From NCBI RefSeq assembly GCF_039941015.1, contig NZ_JBDVFI010000045.1: a stretch of 64,000 nucleotides of DNA, one strand, 5' to 3'. The notes beneath the pieces were generated by a model. The model was not told the origin of the DNA, did not search any database, and was given only the letters and a program-made list of their open reading frames with translations. A program made the position numbers and the translations under genes. Shown here one piece after another: positions 52,431 through 61,549 of the stretch. The DNA comes from Sedimentitalea sp039941015 (lineage in GTDB: Bacteria > Pseudomonadota > Alphaproteobacteria > Rhodobacterales > Rhodobacteraceae). Position 1 is the first letter of the stretch. Each line of letters opens with the position of its first letter.

Positions 52431-53813
52431 ATGCCCTATACCTTTGCCGAGGACGCCCAAGACGCGATCGATCTGCATATCATAGCCTCCCAGTCGTTGG
52501 ACGACTGGCTCGCCTCTCAGGACGCGGCAGTCGGCGAATGGGTCCAACAGAATGATTTTTCAGGAAATCTTGGCCAGACGCTGCTGGTTCCGGCCAGCGG
52601 CGACCGAAAGGTCATGGCATTGGCGGGGTACGGTACCGCATCCAAGCGCGCCCGCACACATTTTCCGCTTGCATCTGCGGCGTCAAAATTACCCTCGGGG
52701 ACCTATCGCATTGCCTCGGGCCTGCCCGAGGACGTGGCCGAGACTGAGTGCCTTGGTTGGCTGTTGTCGGGATACAGGTTTGATCGCTACAAACAGAAAT
52801 CCGATAAGACCGTCTCGCTGGTCCCGCCTCAGGGTGTCGATCCGGTCAAGGTAACGATCATGGCCGAAGCGGAAGCCATGATTCGCGATCTGGTCAACAC
52901 ACCGGCCTCTGACATGAGTCCCGTTGACCTCGCCACCGCCGCGGCCGAGCTTGCCGAGGCGCATGGCGCAGAGTGCTCCACTATCGTCGGTGATGATCTG
53001 CTCGATCAGAACTTTCCGTTGATCCACACGGTCGGGCGCGCATCGGCCACGCCGCCGCGCCTGATTGATATGCGGTGGGGTCAAAACGGTCCGAAACTGA
53101 CACTGGTGGGCAAAGGTGTGTGTTTTGATACCGGCGGCCTGAATCTGAAACCCGGCAGCAGCATGGGTCTGATGAAGAAAGACATGGGCGGCGCCGCGCA
53201 TGTTCTGGGTATCGCTCGGATGATCATGGCGATGAAATTACCGGTGCAACTCCGGGTTCTGATCCCTGCGGTCGAAAACTCGGTTTCCAGTGCCTCTTTC
53301 CGCCCCGGTGATATTCTCGATTCCCGCAAGGGGCTTACTGTTGAAAACAACAACACAGATGCTGAAGGGCGTCTGGTGCTTGCGGATGCACTGGCGCTGG
53401 CCTCTGAAGACGAACCCGACCTGATCCTGTCGATGGCGACGCTGACCGGTGCGGCGCGCGTTGCCGTGGGGTCGGACATTGCGCCCTATTACACCGACAA
53501 CGATGATGACGCGCAGGCCCTCTTTGCCTCGGGCGCGCGCGTCGATGATCCGGTCTGGCGCCTGCCATTTCACGAAGGCTATGAGACCAAGATCGAACCG
53601 GCAAACGCGGATCTCGACAATGCGCCATCAGGCGGATTTGCGGGGTCGATCACTGCGGCGCTATTCCTGCGGCGGTTCGTGTCCGACGCCCGCTATGTGC
53701 ATTTTGACATCTTTTCCTGGCAATCTGCCAACGCCCCGGCCCGTCCACGTGGGGGTGTGGGAACCGGTGCACGGGCGGTGTTTGACGCATTGCCCGCCTT
53801 GCTGAAACTATGA
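52431..53813 (+). CDS. Leucyl aminopeptidase family (M17) metallopeptidase
   Basis: The 460-residue protein has the M17 metal-binding core: GKGVCFDTGGLNLKPGSSMGLMKKDMGGAAHVLG with lysine and aspartate ligands, and the signature NNTDAEGRLVLADAL. It removes N-terminal amino acids from peptides in the cytoplasm. ATG 52431 is preferred over 52413. The last four bases overlap the start of the NlpC/P60 gene (ATGA), a pairing that suggests shared work in recycling peptidoglycan peptides. Confidence 0.93.
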   Translation: MPYTFAEDAQDAIDLHIIASQSLDDWLASQDAAVGEWVQQNDFSGNLGQTLLVPASGDRKVMALAGYGTASKRARTHFPLASAASKLPSGTYRIASGLPEDVAETECLGWLLSGYRFDRYKQKSDKTVSLVPPQGVDPVKVTIMAEAEAMIRDLVNTPASDMSPVDLATAAAELAEAHGAECSTIVGDDLLDQNFPLIHTVGRASATPPRLIDMRWGQNGPKLTLVGKGVCFDTGGLNLKPGSSMGLMKKDMGGAAHVLGIARMIMAMKLPVQLRVLIPAVENSVSSASFRPGDILDSRKGLTVENNNTDAEGRLVLADALALASEDEPDLILSMATLTGAARVAVGSDIAPYYTDNDDDAQALFASGARVDDPVWRLPFHEGYETKIEPANADLDNAPSGGFAGSITAALFLRRFVSDARYVHFDIFSWQSANAPARPRGGVGTGARAVFDALPALLKL

Positions 53814-54634
53814 ACGACCCGCGCCTCACACCGGCCAACAACCGGGTTGCAGCGGCACATCTGAGCGACGTCGCACCCAGCCTGTCCCGCGTTACTGGCA
53901 CGCCATGTCAGGTGGTGCGGCCTGTGGTGGACCTGCTGCGCGCACCAGATGGCGCGCGCGATCGCCAATTGCTTTGGGGTGAACGCGTGGACCTCTATGA
54001 GGACCACGCTGGCATGAGTTTTGTGCGGGCACACAAGGATGGGTATGTCGGATATGTCGACAGCGCGGCGCTCCGTCCGAGCGAGCCTGTAACCCACTGG
54101 GTCAGCGCCCCTGCCTGTCATCTTTATCAAGACGCCAACATCAAGTCGCCTGATCGCCACATGCTCAGCTTTGGCAGCCTTGTGAATGTTGTGGGCGAAG
54201 CCGATCGTCTTGCGGAAACTCCGTTTGGGTTCATTCCGCGCGTGCATCTGCGCCCGATTGGCGAAACCATGGACGATCCTGTCAAAGTGGCCGAATTGTT
54301 TCTCGGTACCCCGTACCTTTGGGGCGGCAACAGCCGCTCTGGCATCGATTGCTCGGGCCTCGTTCAGACCGCGCTTTTGGCAAGTGGCCACGAATGTCCC
54401 GGTGATACCGACATGCAGCAATCAGCCCTTGGTCGCGACGTGACGCAGGAGGGGGACTATCAACGCGGCGACCTGCTGTATTGGAAAGGCCATGTAGCGA
54501 TGGTGGTGCATACAGACAGCCTGATCCATGCCAACGGAACCCATATGGCCGTGGTGCACGAACCCATCAGAGCTGCAATTGACCGGATCGACGGTCAGGG
54601 CCAAGGTCCAGTGATCGCGCATAAGCGCCTGTAA
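53810..54634 (+). CDS. NlpC/P60 family cell-wall peptidase (C40) with SH3-like domains
   Basis: The 274-residue protein has two bacterial-SH3-like segments (about residues 30-90 and 95-150) and then the NlpC/P60 domain: PYLWGGNSRSGIDCSGLVQTALL with the catalytic cysteine, and YWKGHVAMVVHTDSLIHANG with the catalytic histidine. Such enzymes cut D-Glu-diaminopimelate bonds in wall peptides. No signal peptide is visible, so it may recycle fragments inside the cell together with the overlapping aminopeptidase. Confidence 0.92.
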   Translation: MNDPRLTPANNRVAAAHLSDVAPSLSRVTGTPCQVVRPVVDLLRAPDGARDRQLLWGERVDLYEDHAGMSFVRAHKDGYVGYVDSAALRPSEPVTHWVSAPACHLYQDANIKSPDRHMLSFGSLVNVVGEADRLAETPFGFIPRVHLRPIGETMDDPVKVAELFLGTPYLWGGNSRSGIDCSGLVQTALLASGHECPGDTDMQQSALGRDVTQEGDYQRGDLLYWKGHVAMVVHTDSLIHANGTHMAVVHEPIRAAIDRIDGQGQGPVIAHKRL

Positions 54635-54643
54635 GACTGGGGA

Positions 54644-54988
54644 TTAGTCGACCACCCGTATCAGTTTCCGCTCCAGCGGACGCAGTACCATTTTAAGGTC
54701 GGACCCGCGCTTCAGGACCTGGCCGTCCATGCCGACAACCGAATACATGCCCTGTCGATGGCGCAGCTTGGGTCGCTTTTCAATACGGTAAAGCGGGTGT
54801 TCAGCGGTGCGGCGAAACACGGAGAACACCGCCAGGTCGGACAGGCAGGAAATCCCATAGTCGCGCCATTCTCCCGCCGCGACCATTCTGCCATAGACCG
54901 ACATGATCATGCCAAGTTCCCGCCGATCAAACGCCACCTGAACCGGTATCGGTCCTTGTGGAAACGTGCTGGGCGGTTGGATGGTCAT
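54644..54988 (-). CDS. DUF2794 protein
   Basis: The 114-residue protein matches DUF2794, a small alphaproteobacterial family of unknown function: VAFDRRELGMIMSVYGRMVAAGEWRDYGIS and YRIEKRPKLRHRQGMYSVVG. GAAGGC lies upstream of the ATG at 54988. It is downstream of paaX by 31 bp on the same strand, probably read through from it. Confidence 0.8.
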   Translation of the reverse strand: MTIQPPSTFPQGPIPVQVAFDRRELGMIMSVYGRMVAAGEWRDYGISCLSDLAVFSVFRRTAEHPLYRIEKRPKLRHRQGMYSVVGMDGQVLKRGSDLKMVLRPLERKLIRVVD

Positions 54989-55019
54989 GCCTTCAGCCTT
55001 GCCGTGTTCGTGCCGCAAA

Positions 55020-55817
55020 TCAAGCCCCTAACGCGGCACCAAAGCGTTTCGCGGCGGACTGTGATGCTTTTGGCAGCGGTGCAAGCCCGCCCGTGTCGCT
55101 TTCAAGCCAGCCCTCGACCGCTGGCGTCAATGCTGCATACGCCTGCGCGACCGCTACGCGCGGATTTTTCAGAGGCGCATCATCCGGCAGCAACTCGGGC
55201 ACGCATTCAGGAAAGCGCAACACGATCCGCCGCCACCGGTGTATCAACAGCAACCGCGCGGCGGCGGCATCCAACGGGTCAGTGACGCCTTTGCCCAATG
55301 CAGCAAGGTCCGCAGCAAGCGCGGTGAGCGCATTCCGATGCGTTGGTTCCAGTTGCGCTGCGCGATAGGCATTAGAGATGTGTTGAAGATCACCAACCAC
55401 AACGCAATCGGCCTCACCAGCAGCGTCATCCGCCGGGCAGAGCCGCATCACCTGCGCGCCCGCCGCAGTAGAGGTCATGACAGCCGCCCAACGATGCACG
55501 GGAGCCGTGCGCGGGGGTGCATAGATCCGCGTCGTCGCAGGCGCGAACCGATCCAGCCCCTGCGCGCTGAGCCGATAAAGACTGCTGCGGCCAGCGCGTT
55601 CTCGGATGATCCAACCATCGCCCGACAGCCGCGACATCGCCGTGCGCAAAGCGCCTTGTTCGACACTCACACGACCCAAGAGCGCCCGCAACCGGGTACT
55701 GGAAATCTCGCCGCCGCGATGCTGAACGAGATCGCCAAAAGCGGTGATCACCAGTGACCAGACACGAAGCCGCCCCTGCGAATGCAGCGCGGTGACAAGT
55801 GGGGCAAGCGGATCCAT
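55020..55817 (-). CDS. paaX: PaaX-family transcriptional regulator
   Basis: The 265-residue protein has the PaaX winged helix with SSTRLRALLGRVSVEQGALRTAMSRLSGDGWIIRERAGRSSLYRLS near residues 40-85 and a long C-terminal domain typical of PaaX. PaaX represses phenylacetate genes and is released by phenylacetyl-CoA. It follows paaZ by 9 bp. A TetR-type PaaR gene also exists in the cluster, so phenylacetate control may be doubled. Confidence 0.9.
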   Translation of the reverse strand: MDPLAPLVTALHSQGRLRVWSLVITAFGDLVQHRGGEISSTRLRALLGRVSVEQGALRTAMSRLSGDGWIIRERAGRSSLYRLSAQGLDRFAPATTRIYAPPRTAPVHRWAAVMTSTAAGAQVMRLCPADDAAGEADCVVVGDLQHISNAYRAAQLEPTHRNALTALAADLAALGKGVTDPLDAAAARLLLIHRWRRIVLRFPECVPELLPDDAPLKNPRVAVAQAYAALTPAVEGWLESDTGGLAPLPKASQSAAKRFGAALGA

Positions 55818-55826
55818 CCGCCAGCC

Positions 55827-57854
55827 TTAGCGCGTATAGGATACCATCGTCAAAAGCTCGTATTCGGCAACCTGATCACCGTCCTGATTGGTCAGGGTGA
55901 CGTGCCACGCAACCTCGCCATAACTGTCAGTGCGCCGAGTCTTGCGCTTGCAGGTCAATCGAACCTTGATGCTGTCGCCGGGGCTGACCGGTTTTTGAAA
56001 GCTGAGGCTGTTTAGCCCGGTATTGGCCAGAACCGGCCCCGGATCGGGTTGCACAAACAGACCCGCCGCGAATGACAGCAGCAGATATCCATGCGCCACG
56101 CGCCCCGGAAAGAACGGATTCGCCTTGGCGGCCTCTTCGTCGGTATGGGCATAGAACGTATCGCCGGTGAATTCGGCAAAATGCGCGATGTCCTCCAGCG
56201 TGACCTCGCGCGCATCCGTAAGCAGGGTCTCGCCGATGCGAATTTCATTGAACGTCCGCTGGAACGGATGCTGCTGGGCGTCAATCTCGGCGGCACCGGG
56301 CTGCCATTGACCTGTGATCGCCGCGATCACGTCCGGACTGCCCTGAACGGCGGTGCGTTGCATATAATGAAGCACGCCGCGCACGCCGCCCAATTCCTCG
56401 CCACCACCTGCACGACCGGGTCCACCATGCACCATATGCGGCAGGGGCGCGCCATGACCGGTCGCCTCGTTGGCACTGCTGGCGCCGTTGATATAGAGCC
56501 GCCCGTGCCACGCCGCGCTTGCGAGTGTCACCTGCCGGGCGACCTGTGGATCGTCTGTCACCAATGAGGCCACCAGCGAGCCGCCGCCGCGATTGGCCAA
56601 CGCCGCCGCGTGGTCCGCATCGCGATAGGGCATCAAGGTCGAAACCGGGCCAAAAGCCTCGAGCTCATGAACCGCACGCGCCGCATCAGGATCATCACAG
56701 CGCAGCAGGGTCGGCGCGAGGAACGCCCCCTCAGGTCCGGCACCGATCAGATCCAAAGTTTCCGGATCGTCAGTCAAACGGACGGTTTCGCCAGCCAGTG
56801 CAGACAGTTTGTCCAGCACATCCGCCTTTTGCGCAGCACTTGCCAATGCGCCCATGCGAACACCGTCTGCCGCCGGGTCGCCCACCGTGATTCCCACCAA
56901 CCGGGCCATCAGGGCCTCACTGACCTCGCTGATCATCGATTGCGGGACGATGATGCGCCGGATTGCTGTGCATTTCTGCCCTGCCTTGGTGGTGATTTCG
57001 TTCGCCGCCTCCTTGATGAAGGCCTGAAACGCTGGCGATCCTGCTGCGACGTCGGGGCCAAGGATGGTGGCGTTCAGGCTGTCTTGTTCCGCGTGAAACC
57101 GCACCGAATTACGCATCAGCGCCGGGTTCGTTCGCAGATGCAGCGCGGTATCCGCCGACCCGGTAAAGCTGACCACATCCTGTGCGCCCAGCCGGTCCAG
57201 CATGTCGCCGGTGCCACCGATCACCAGTTGCACCGCCCCTTCGGGCAAAATGCCCGATTCGATGATCATGCGAAAACAGGCTTCGGTCAGATAACAGGTC
57301 TGGGTCGCGGGCTTTACGATCACCGGCATCCCGGCCAGTATCGCCGGTGCGAGTTTTTCAAGCATGCCCCAGACCGGAAAGTTGAACGCGTTGATCAGGA
57401 CAGCCACACCCTGCAGCGGTACGGCAATGTGCTGTCCGATAAAGGTGCCATCGCGCGAGAGCGCTTCGGCAGCCCCATCGACATAGATCTGCCCGTCCGG
57501 CATTTCGCGCCGACCCTTGCTGGCAATCACCATCATCGTGCCGATGCCGCCATCAATGTCGATGGCCCCATCGCGCCGCGTCGCCCCGGTCAGCGGGTTG
57601 ATTGCGTACAGCTCTTCCTTGCGTTCGCCAAGATAAACCGCCAGCGCCTTGATCAGTCGGGCGCGGTCATGAAACCCCATCGCCCGCAGGGCAGGGCCGC
57701 CTGTGCTTCGCGCCCAGTCCAGCATTCCCTGCACATCCAGCGGCGCGCCGCCAGCCTGTCCGATCAGATCGCCGGTGACCGGCCCATGAATCGCACGCGA
57801 TTCGGCGCCCGGTTCGATCCATTTCCCAATCGCATAGCTTGCCGGTCTCAACAT
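55827..57854 (-). CDS. paaZ: Bifunctional oxepin-CoA hydrolase / aldehyde dehydrogenase PaaZ
   Basis: The 675-residue fusion (E. coli PaaZ has 681) joins an aldehyde dehydrogenase (about 1-520), with AFNFPVWGMLEKLAPAILAGMPVIVKPA, SFTGSADTAL and the catalytic cysteine in AGQKCTAIRR, to a MaoC-type hydratase (about 535-675) with FAEFTGDTFYAHTDEEAAKANPFFPGRVAHGYLL. It opens the oxepin-CoA ring and oxidises the aldehyde in phenylacetate breakdown. The ATG at 57854 has GGGGGGAACTGTG upstream; a longer open frame to 58514 overlaps paaI and is rejected. It is divergent from paaI across 114 bp. Confidence 0.95.
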   Translation of the reverse strand: MLRPASYAIGKWIEPGAESRAIHGPVTGDLIGQAGGAPLDVQGMLDWARSTGGPALRAMGFHDRARLIKALAVYLGERKEELYAINPLTGATRRDGAIDIDGGIGTMMVIASKGRREMPDGQIYVDGAAEALSRDGTFIGQHIAVPLQGVAVLINAFNFPVWGMLEKLAPAILAGMPVIVKPATQTCYLTEACFRMIIESGILPEGAVQLVIGGTGDMLDRLGAQDVVSFTGSADTALHLRTNPALMRNSVRFHAEQDSLNATILGPDVAAGSPAFQAFIKEAANEITTKAGQKCTAIRRIIVPQSMISEVSEALMARLVGITVGDPAADGVRMGALASAAQKADVLDKLSALAGETVRLTDDPETLDLIGAGPEGAFLAPTLLRCDDPDAARAVHELEAFGPVSTLMPYRDADHAAALANRGGGSLVASLVTDDPQVARQVTLASAAWHGRLYINGASSANEATGHGAPLPHMVHGGPGRAGGGEELGGVRGVLHYMQRTAVQGSPDVIAAITGQWQPGAAEIDAQQHPFQRTFNEIRIGETLLTDAREVTLEDIAHFAEFTGDTFYAHTDEEAAKANPFFPGRVAHGYLLLSFAAGLFVQPDPGPVLANTGLNSLSFQKPVSPGDSIKVRLTCKRKTRRTDSYGEVAWHVTLTNQDGDQVAEYELLTMVSYTR

Positions 57855-57917
57855 CACAGTTCCCCCCATAGGTGCGCGGCCACCATGCCCGGTCTTGGCG
57901 GCAAAATCAACACTATT

Positions 57918-57929
57918 GACCAAGCGGTC
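57918..57929. promoter_or_regulatory. Candidate paa operator between paaZ and paaI
   Basis: GACC-AAGC-GGTC, continued on one side by GGTTTT, forms a short interrupted palindrome in the middle of the divergent paaZ/paaI spacer. ACCGACCGCTTGGT-type sites are usual for TetR regulators such as PaaR, while PaaX sites are less well defined. Position supports control of both directions; the binder is uncertain. Confidence 0.5.
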
Positions 57930-57968
57930 GGTTTTATGCAGGGTGGTGACACCTTGGAGGAGGCGAGA

Positions 57969-58400
57969 ATGACACCACAGGAACGCGCCGAACGCAGTGC
58001 CGCAGCGATGTGGGCGACCGACGCCGCGTCGCAATGGCTTGGCATGTCGTTGGACTCGGTCGGCCCCGGTACGGCCACCATGTCGTTCACAGTCCAAGAT
58101 CACCACCTGAACGGCCACCATATCTGCCATGGCGGCTATATCTTTACCCTCGCCGACAGCGCCTTTGCCTTTGCCTGCAACAGCTACAACCAGGTGACCG
58201 TGGCGCAGGAAAACTCCATCACCTACCTTTCGCCAGGCCAGCCCGGCGAGCGGCTGACTGCCACGGCAATCGAATCCGCCCGCACTGGCCGTTCGGGCGT
58301 CTATGATATCACTGTGACCGGTGCGGATGGCCGCAAGGTCGCCCTGTTCCGAGGTCTGTCGCGGACCATCAAGGGCCAGAATTTTGAGGAGACACCATGA
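57969..58400 (+). CDS. paaI: Hydroxyphenylacetyl-CoA thioesterase PaaI
   Basis: The 143-residue hot-dog protein has HHLNGHHICHGGYIFTLADSAFAFACNSYN, with the catalytic aspartate of PaaI-type thioesterases, and ENSITYLSPGQPGERLTATA. It hydrolyses stalled CoA esters in the phenylacetate pathway. The ATG at 57969 follows TTGGAGGAGGCGAGA. Its stop overlaps the paaJ start by 4 bp (ATGA). Confidence 0.93.
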   Translation: MTPQERAERSAAAMWATDAASQWLGMSLDSVGPGTATMSFTVQDHHLNGHHICHGGYIFTLADSAFAFACNSYNQVTVAQENSITYLSPGQPGERLTATAIESARTGRSGVYDITVTGADGRKVALFRGLSRTIKGQNFEETP

Positions 58401-59590
58401 CTCACGCTTTTCTATGCGGCGGGCTGCGCACGCCCGTCGGCCGCTTTGGCGGTGCGCTGTCCAGCGTTCGACCCGACGATATGCTCGCCCACGTTTTGCG
58501 TGAGGTCGTAGCACCCTATGACGATATCGAGATCGACGAGGTGCTCGCCGGTTGCGCCAATCAGGCCGGTGAGGATAATCGCAACGTCGCCCGCATGTCC
58601 GCGCTCTTGGCCGGTCTTCCCGATACAGTGCCCGGCGCCACGATCAACCGGCTCTGCGGCTCGGGCCTTGATGCGATCGGGTCCGCTGCCCGCATGGTGC
58701 GCTGTGGCGAGGCCGATGTGGTCATCGCTTGTGGTGTCGAAAGCATGAGCCGCGCACCCTTTGTCATGCCCAAGGCCGACGCCGCATTCTCACGCAAGGC
58801 CGAGATTTACGACACGACAATCGGCTGGCGCTTTGTGAATCGCGAGATGCACAAGCATTTCGGCACCGATTCCATGCCCGAAACCGCCGAAAACGTCGCC
58901 TCGGACTTTAATATCGAACGCGCCGCACAGGATGCGTTTGCCCTGCGCTCGCAAGACCGCGCGGCGGCGGCGATTGCCAGCGGACGGCTGGCGCGCGAGA
59001 TCACACCAGTCAGCATCCCGCAGCGCAAGGGCGATCCAAAGATTGTCGACACCGACGAACATCCGCGCCAGACCACGCTTGAGAAACTCGCCAGCCTTCC
59101 GACCCCTTTCCGTACGGGTGGGTCGGTGACAGCGGGCAATGCCTCGGGCGTCAATGATGGTGCTGCGGCAGTGATCGTGGCGTCCGAAGCGGCAGTTACC
59201 AAATACGGCCTGACCCCACGCGCCCGGATTGCCGGAATGGCAACCGTCGGCGTTCCGCCCCGGATCATGGGAATCGGCCCGGCCCCCGCGACCGAGCGGC
59301 TGTTGGCGCAACACGGGCTGACCATCAACGACATCGACACGATCGAGTTGAACGAAGCCTTTGCCGCCCAAGGCCTTGCCGTGACCCGGCGTCTCGGCCT
59401 GCCGGATGATGCGGACCATGTGAACCCGAACGGCGGTGCCATTGCCCTTGGTCATCCGCTCGGCATGTCGGGCACCCGGCTCGCCCTGACGGCCTCGATC
59501 AACATGACCGACAATGATCTGAACCACGCGATCTGCACCATGTGTATCGGCGTTGGCCAGGGCATCGCCCTCTTGTTGGAGAAAGCCTGA
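58397..59590 (+). CDS. paaJ: 3-oxoadipyl-CoA thiolase
   Basis: The 397-residue thiolase has the active cysteine in NRLCGSGLDAIGSAARM near residue 90, NPNGGAIALGHPLGMSG with the catalytic histidine, and CTMCIGVGQGIALLLE with the second cysteine. In the paa pathway it cuts 3-oxoadipyl-CoA to succinyl-CoA and acetyl-CoA; the same enzyme (PcaF) serves the protocatechuate pathway, whose own thiolase is absent here. Its start overlaps paaI and its TGA shares a base with the paaK ATG. Confidence 0.94.
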   Translation: MTHAFLCGGLRTPVGRFGGALSSVRPDDMLAHVLREVVAPYDDIEIDEVLAGCANQAGEDNRNVARMSALLAGLPDTVPGATINRLCGSGLDAIGSAARMVRCGEADVVIACGVESMSRAPFVMPKADAAFSRKAEIYDTTIGWRFVNREMHKHFGTDSMPETAENVASDFNIERAAQDAFALRSQDRAAAAIASGRLAREITPVSIPQRKGDPKIVDTDEHPRQTTLEKLASLPTPFRTGGSVTAGNASGVNDGAAAVIVASEAAVTKYGLTPRARIAGMATVGVPPRIMGIGPAPATERLLAQHGLTINDIDTIELNEAFAAQGLAVTRRLGLPDDADHVNPNGGAIALGHPLGMSGTRLALTASINMTDNDLNHAICTMCIGVGQGIALLLEKA

Positions 59591-60900
59591 TGAAAGACCT
59601 GTCCCCCCGCCCCGGCGATCTGGATCCGATCGAAACCGCAAGCCGCGATGAAATCACCGCCCTGCAGGTCAAGCGGCTGAAATGGTCGCTCAGGCACGCC
59701 TATGACAACGTGCCGTTCTACAAGGCCAGCTTTGATGCCGCAGGAGTGCATCCCGATGATCTGAACACGATGCAGGATCTGGCAAAATTCCCGTTCACAG
59801 TAAAACAGGACCTGCGCGATAACTATCCATTCAACATGTTTGCCGTTCCGCGCGATAAACTGCGCCGTGTGCATGCATCGTCTGGCACCACCGGACAGCC
59901 AACCGTCGTTGGCTATACGCAAGGCGATCTGGATGTCTGGGGCGAGGTCGTAGGGCGATCCTTGCGTGCCGCGGGTCTGCGCACCGGCGATATGCTGCAC
60001 AACGCCTATGGGTATGGGCTGTTTACCGGCGGCTTGGGCATCCATCTGGGCGCTGATGCACTCGGTCTGTCTACGGTTCCGGTGTCAGGTGGTATGACCG
60101 AACGGCAGGTTCGCCTGATCCATGATTTCGCGCCCAAAGGCATCACCGTCACGCCATCCTATGCGCTGTCCATTCTGGATGAGTTTGCGGCCGCCAACAT
60201 TGATCCGCGCGAAAGTTCGCTTGAGGTCGGCATTTTCGGCGCCGAACCCTGGACCAACGCCATGCGGCAGGAAATAGAAGCGGCATTCGACATGCATGCG
60301 GTCGATATCTATGGGCTGTCCGAGGTGATGGGCCCCGGCGTGTCGATGGAATGCGTTGAAACCAAGGATGGGCTGCATATCTGGGAGGATCATTTCTATC
60401 CTGAGATCATCAACCCCGAGACCGGCGAGCTGGTGGCCGACGGCGAACAAGGGGAACTGGTCTTTACCTCTCTAACCAAAGAAGCGTTCCCGATCATTCG
60501 GTATCGAACCCGCGACCTGACCCGACTTCTCCCCGGCACGGCGCGCAGCATGCGGCGGATGGAAAAGGTCACGGGCCGCTCGGATGACATGATCATCCTG
60601 CGTGGCGTCAACGTGTTCCCGACCCAGATCGAAGAACAATTGATGACCGTGCATGGTCTCGCCCCGCATTTTCAGATCGTGTTGTCCCGGCCTGACCGGA
60701 TGGACGAGCTGCTGGTTCAGGTCGAAGCGATCGAAGGCTTCACCAGCAACGAAGACCGTGTTCACGCCGGCGCCGACCTCAAGGGCAAGGTCAAACGCAA
60801 CGTTGGCGTAACCATCAAGGTCGATGTGGCCGAACCGGGCGGCGTCGCGCGCAGCCAGGGCAAGGCCGTGCGCATCGTCGACAACCGCCCCAAAACCTGA
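59590..60900 (+). CDS. paaK: Phenylacetate-CoA ligase
   Basis: The 436-residue adenylate-forming enzyme has RVHASSGTTGQPTVVGYTQGD (phosphate loop), DIYGLSEVMGPGVSMEC, IRYRTRDLTRLLPG and GRSDDMIILRGVNVFPTQIE, the PaaK pattern. It activates phenylacetate to phenylacetyl-CoA, the entry step and the signal for PaaX. It starts within TGATG of paaJ and ends in TGATG with the regulator gene, so paaI-J-K-R are one coupled operon. Confidence 0.95.
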   Translation: MKDLSPRPGDLDPIETASRDEITALQVKRLKWSLRHAYDNVPFYKASFDAAGVHPDDLNTMQDLAKFPFTVKQDLRDNYPFNMFAVPRDKLRRVHASSGTTGQPTVVGYTQGDLDVWGEVVGRSLRAAGLRTGDMLHNAYGYGLFTGGLGIHLGADALGLSTVPVSGGMTERQVRLIHDFAPKGITVTPSYALSILDEFAAANIDPRESSLEVGIFGAEPWTNAMRQEIEAAFDMHAVDIYGLSEVMGPGVSMECVETKDGLHIWEDHFYPEIINPETGELVADGEQGELVFTSLTKEAFPIIRYRTRDLTRLLPGTARSMRRMEKVTGRSDDMIILRGVNVFPTQIEEQLMTVHGLAPHFQIVLSRPDRMDELLVQVEAIEGFTSNEDRVHAGADLKGKVKRNVGVTIKVDVAEPGGVARSQGKAVRIVDNRPKT

Positions 60901-61469
60901 TGCCTCGGGGAATAGCCAAGGATCACGACGAAAAACGCGCCGCCTTGCGACAGGGGGCGGCGCGCTACTTTGCCAAGAATGGGTATGACCGTGCCTCAAT
61001 GACCGGCGCCGCGCGGGAATGCGGAGTCTCCAAGGCGCTGATCTATCACTATTACGACAGTAAGGAGGACCTGCTGTTCGACATCCTGCAGGCCCATCTG
61101 AGCGGACTGTCCGATAGCGTCGAAGCCGCCCGCGACAACGGGTTGTCGAGCCTGATCCACGCCATTCTGGCCGCCTACTCCGATGCAGATGCCGAACACA
61201 AACTGCAACTGGATGCGCTTGCCACCTTGCCACCCGAAATGCAGAAACCGCTGATTGATCTGCAACGACAACTGGTGACGATCATGTCCGATGCGATTGT
61301 CGCCGAGAACCCAGCCCTCGCCGGTGACCGATTGCGCGCGGCCACCATGACGGTCTTTGGCATCCTCAACTGGTTTTATATGTGGAACCGGCCCGGCAAG
61401 GGACTGACGCGGACGGAATATGCCGATCTGGCGACAGATTTCGTGCGGGGCGGGCTGGCCGCGCTCTGA
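60900..61469 (+). CDS. paaR: TetR-family regulator PaaR
   Basis: The 189-residue protein has a TetR helix-turn-helix (RYFAKNGYDRASMTGAARECGVSKALIYHYYDSKEDLLFDIL) and a helical ligand domain. A TetR gene coupled to paaK is common in phenylacetate clusters outside the enterobacteria, where PaaR binds phenylacetyl-CoA and represses the genes. The start shares a base with the paaK stop. Confidence 0.85.
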   Translation: MPRGIAKDHDEKRAALRQGAARYFAKNGYDRASMTGAARECGVSKALIYHYYDSKEDLLFDILQAHLSGLSDSVEAARDNGLSSLIHAILAAYSDADAEHKLQLDALATLPPEMQKPLIDLQRQLVTIMSDAIVAENPALAGDRLRAATMTVFGILNWFYMWNRPGKGLTRTEYADLATDFVRGGLAAL

Positions 61470-61549
61470 ATTCCGTCGCTGGCGCCGGCAGGCAAATCTT
61501 CACACATTGCACTCTAGACTGAACGCGGCGAAAGCAGCGGACAGGGGCG

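Noticed and set aside
56610..58400. A 596-codon open frame on the plus strand opposite paaZ
   Set aside because: Its 3' part is paaI in frame, but the long upstream part is rich in Arg, His and Gln with no domain, and is a shadow of paaZ codon use; paaI starts at 57969 with a good ribosome site.
57855..58514. N-terminal extension of paaZ by 220 codons
   Set aside because: It would cover paaI on the other strand and has no resemblance to PaaZ; ATG 57854 gives the family length.
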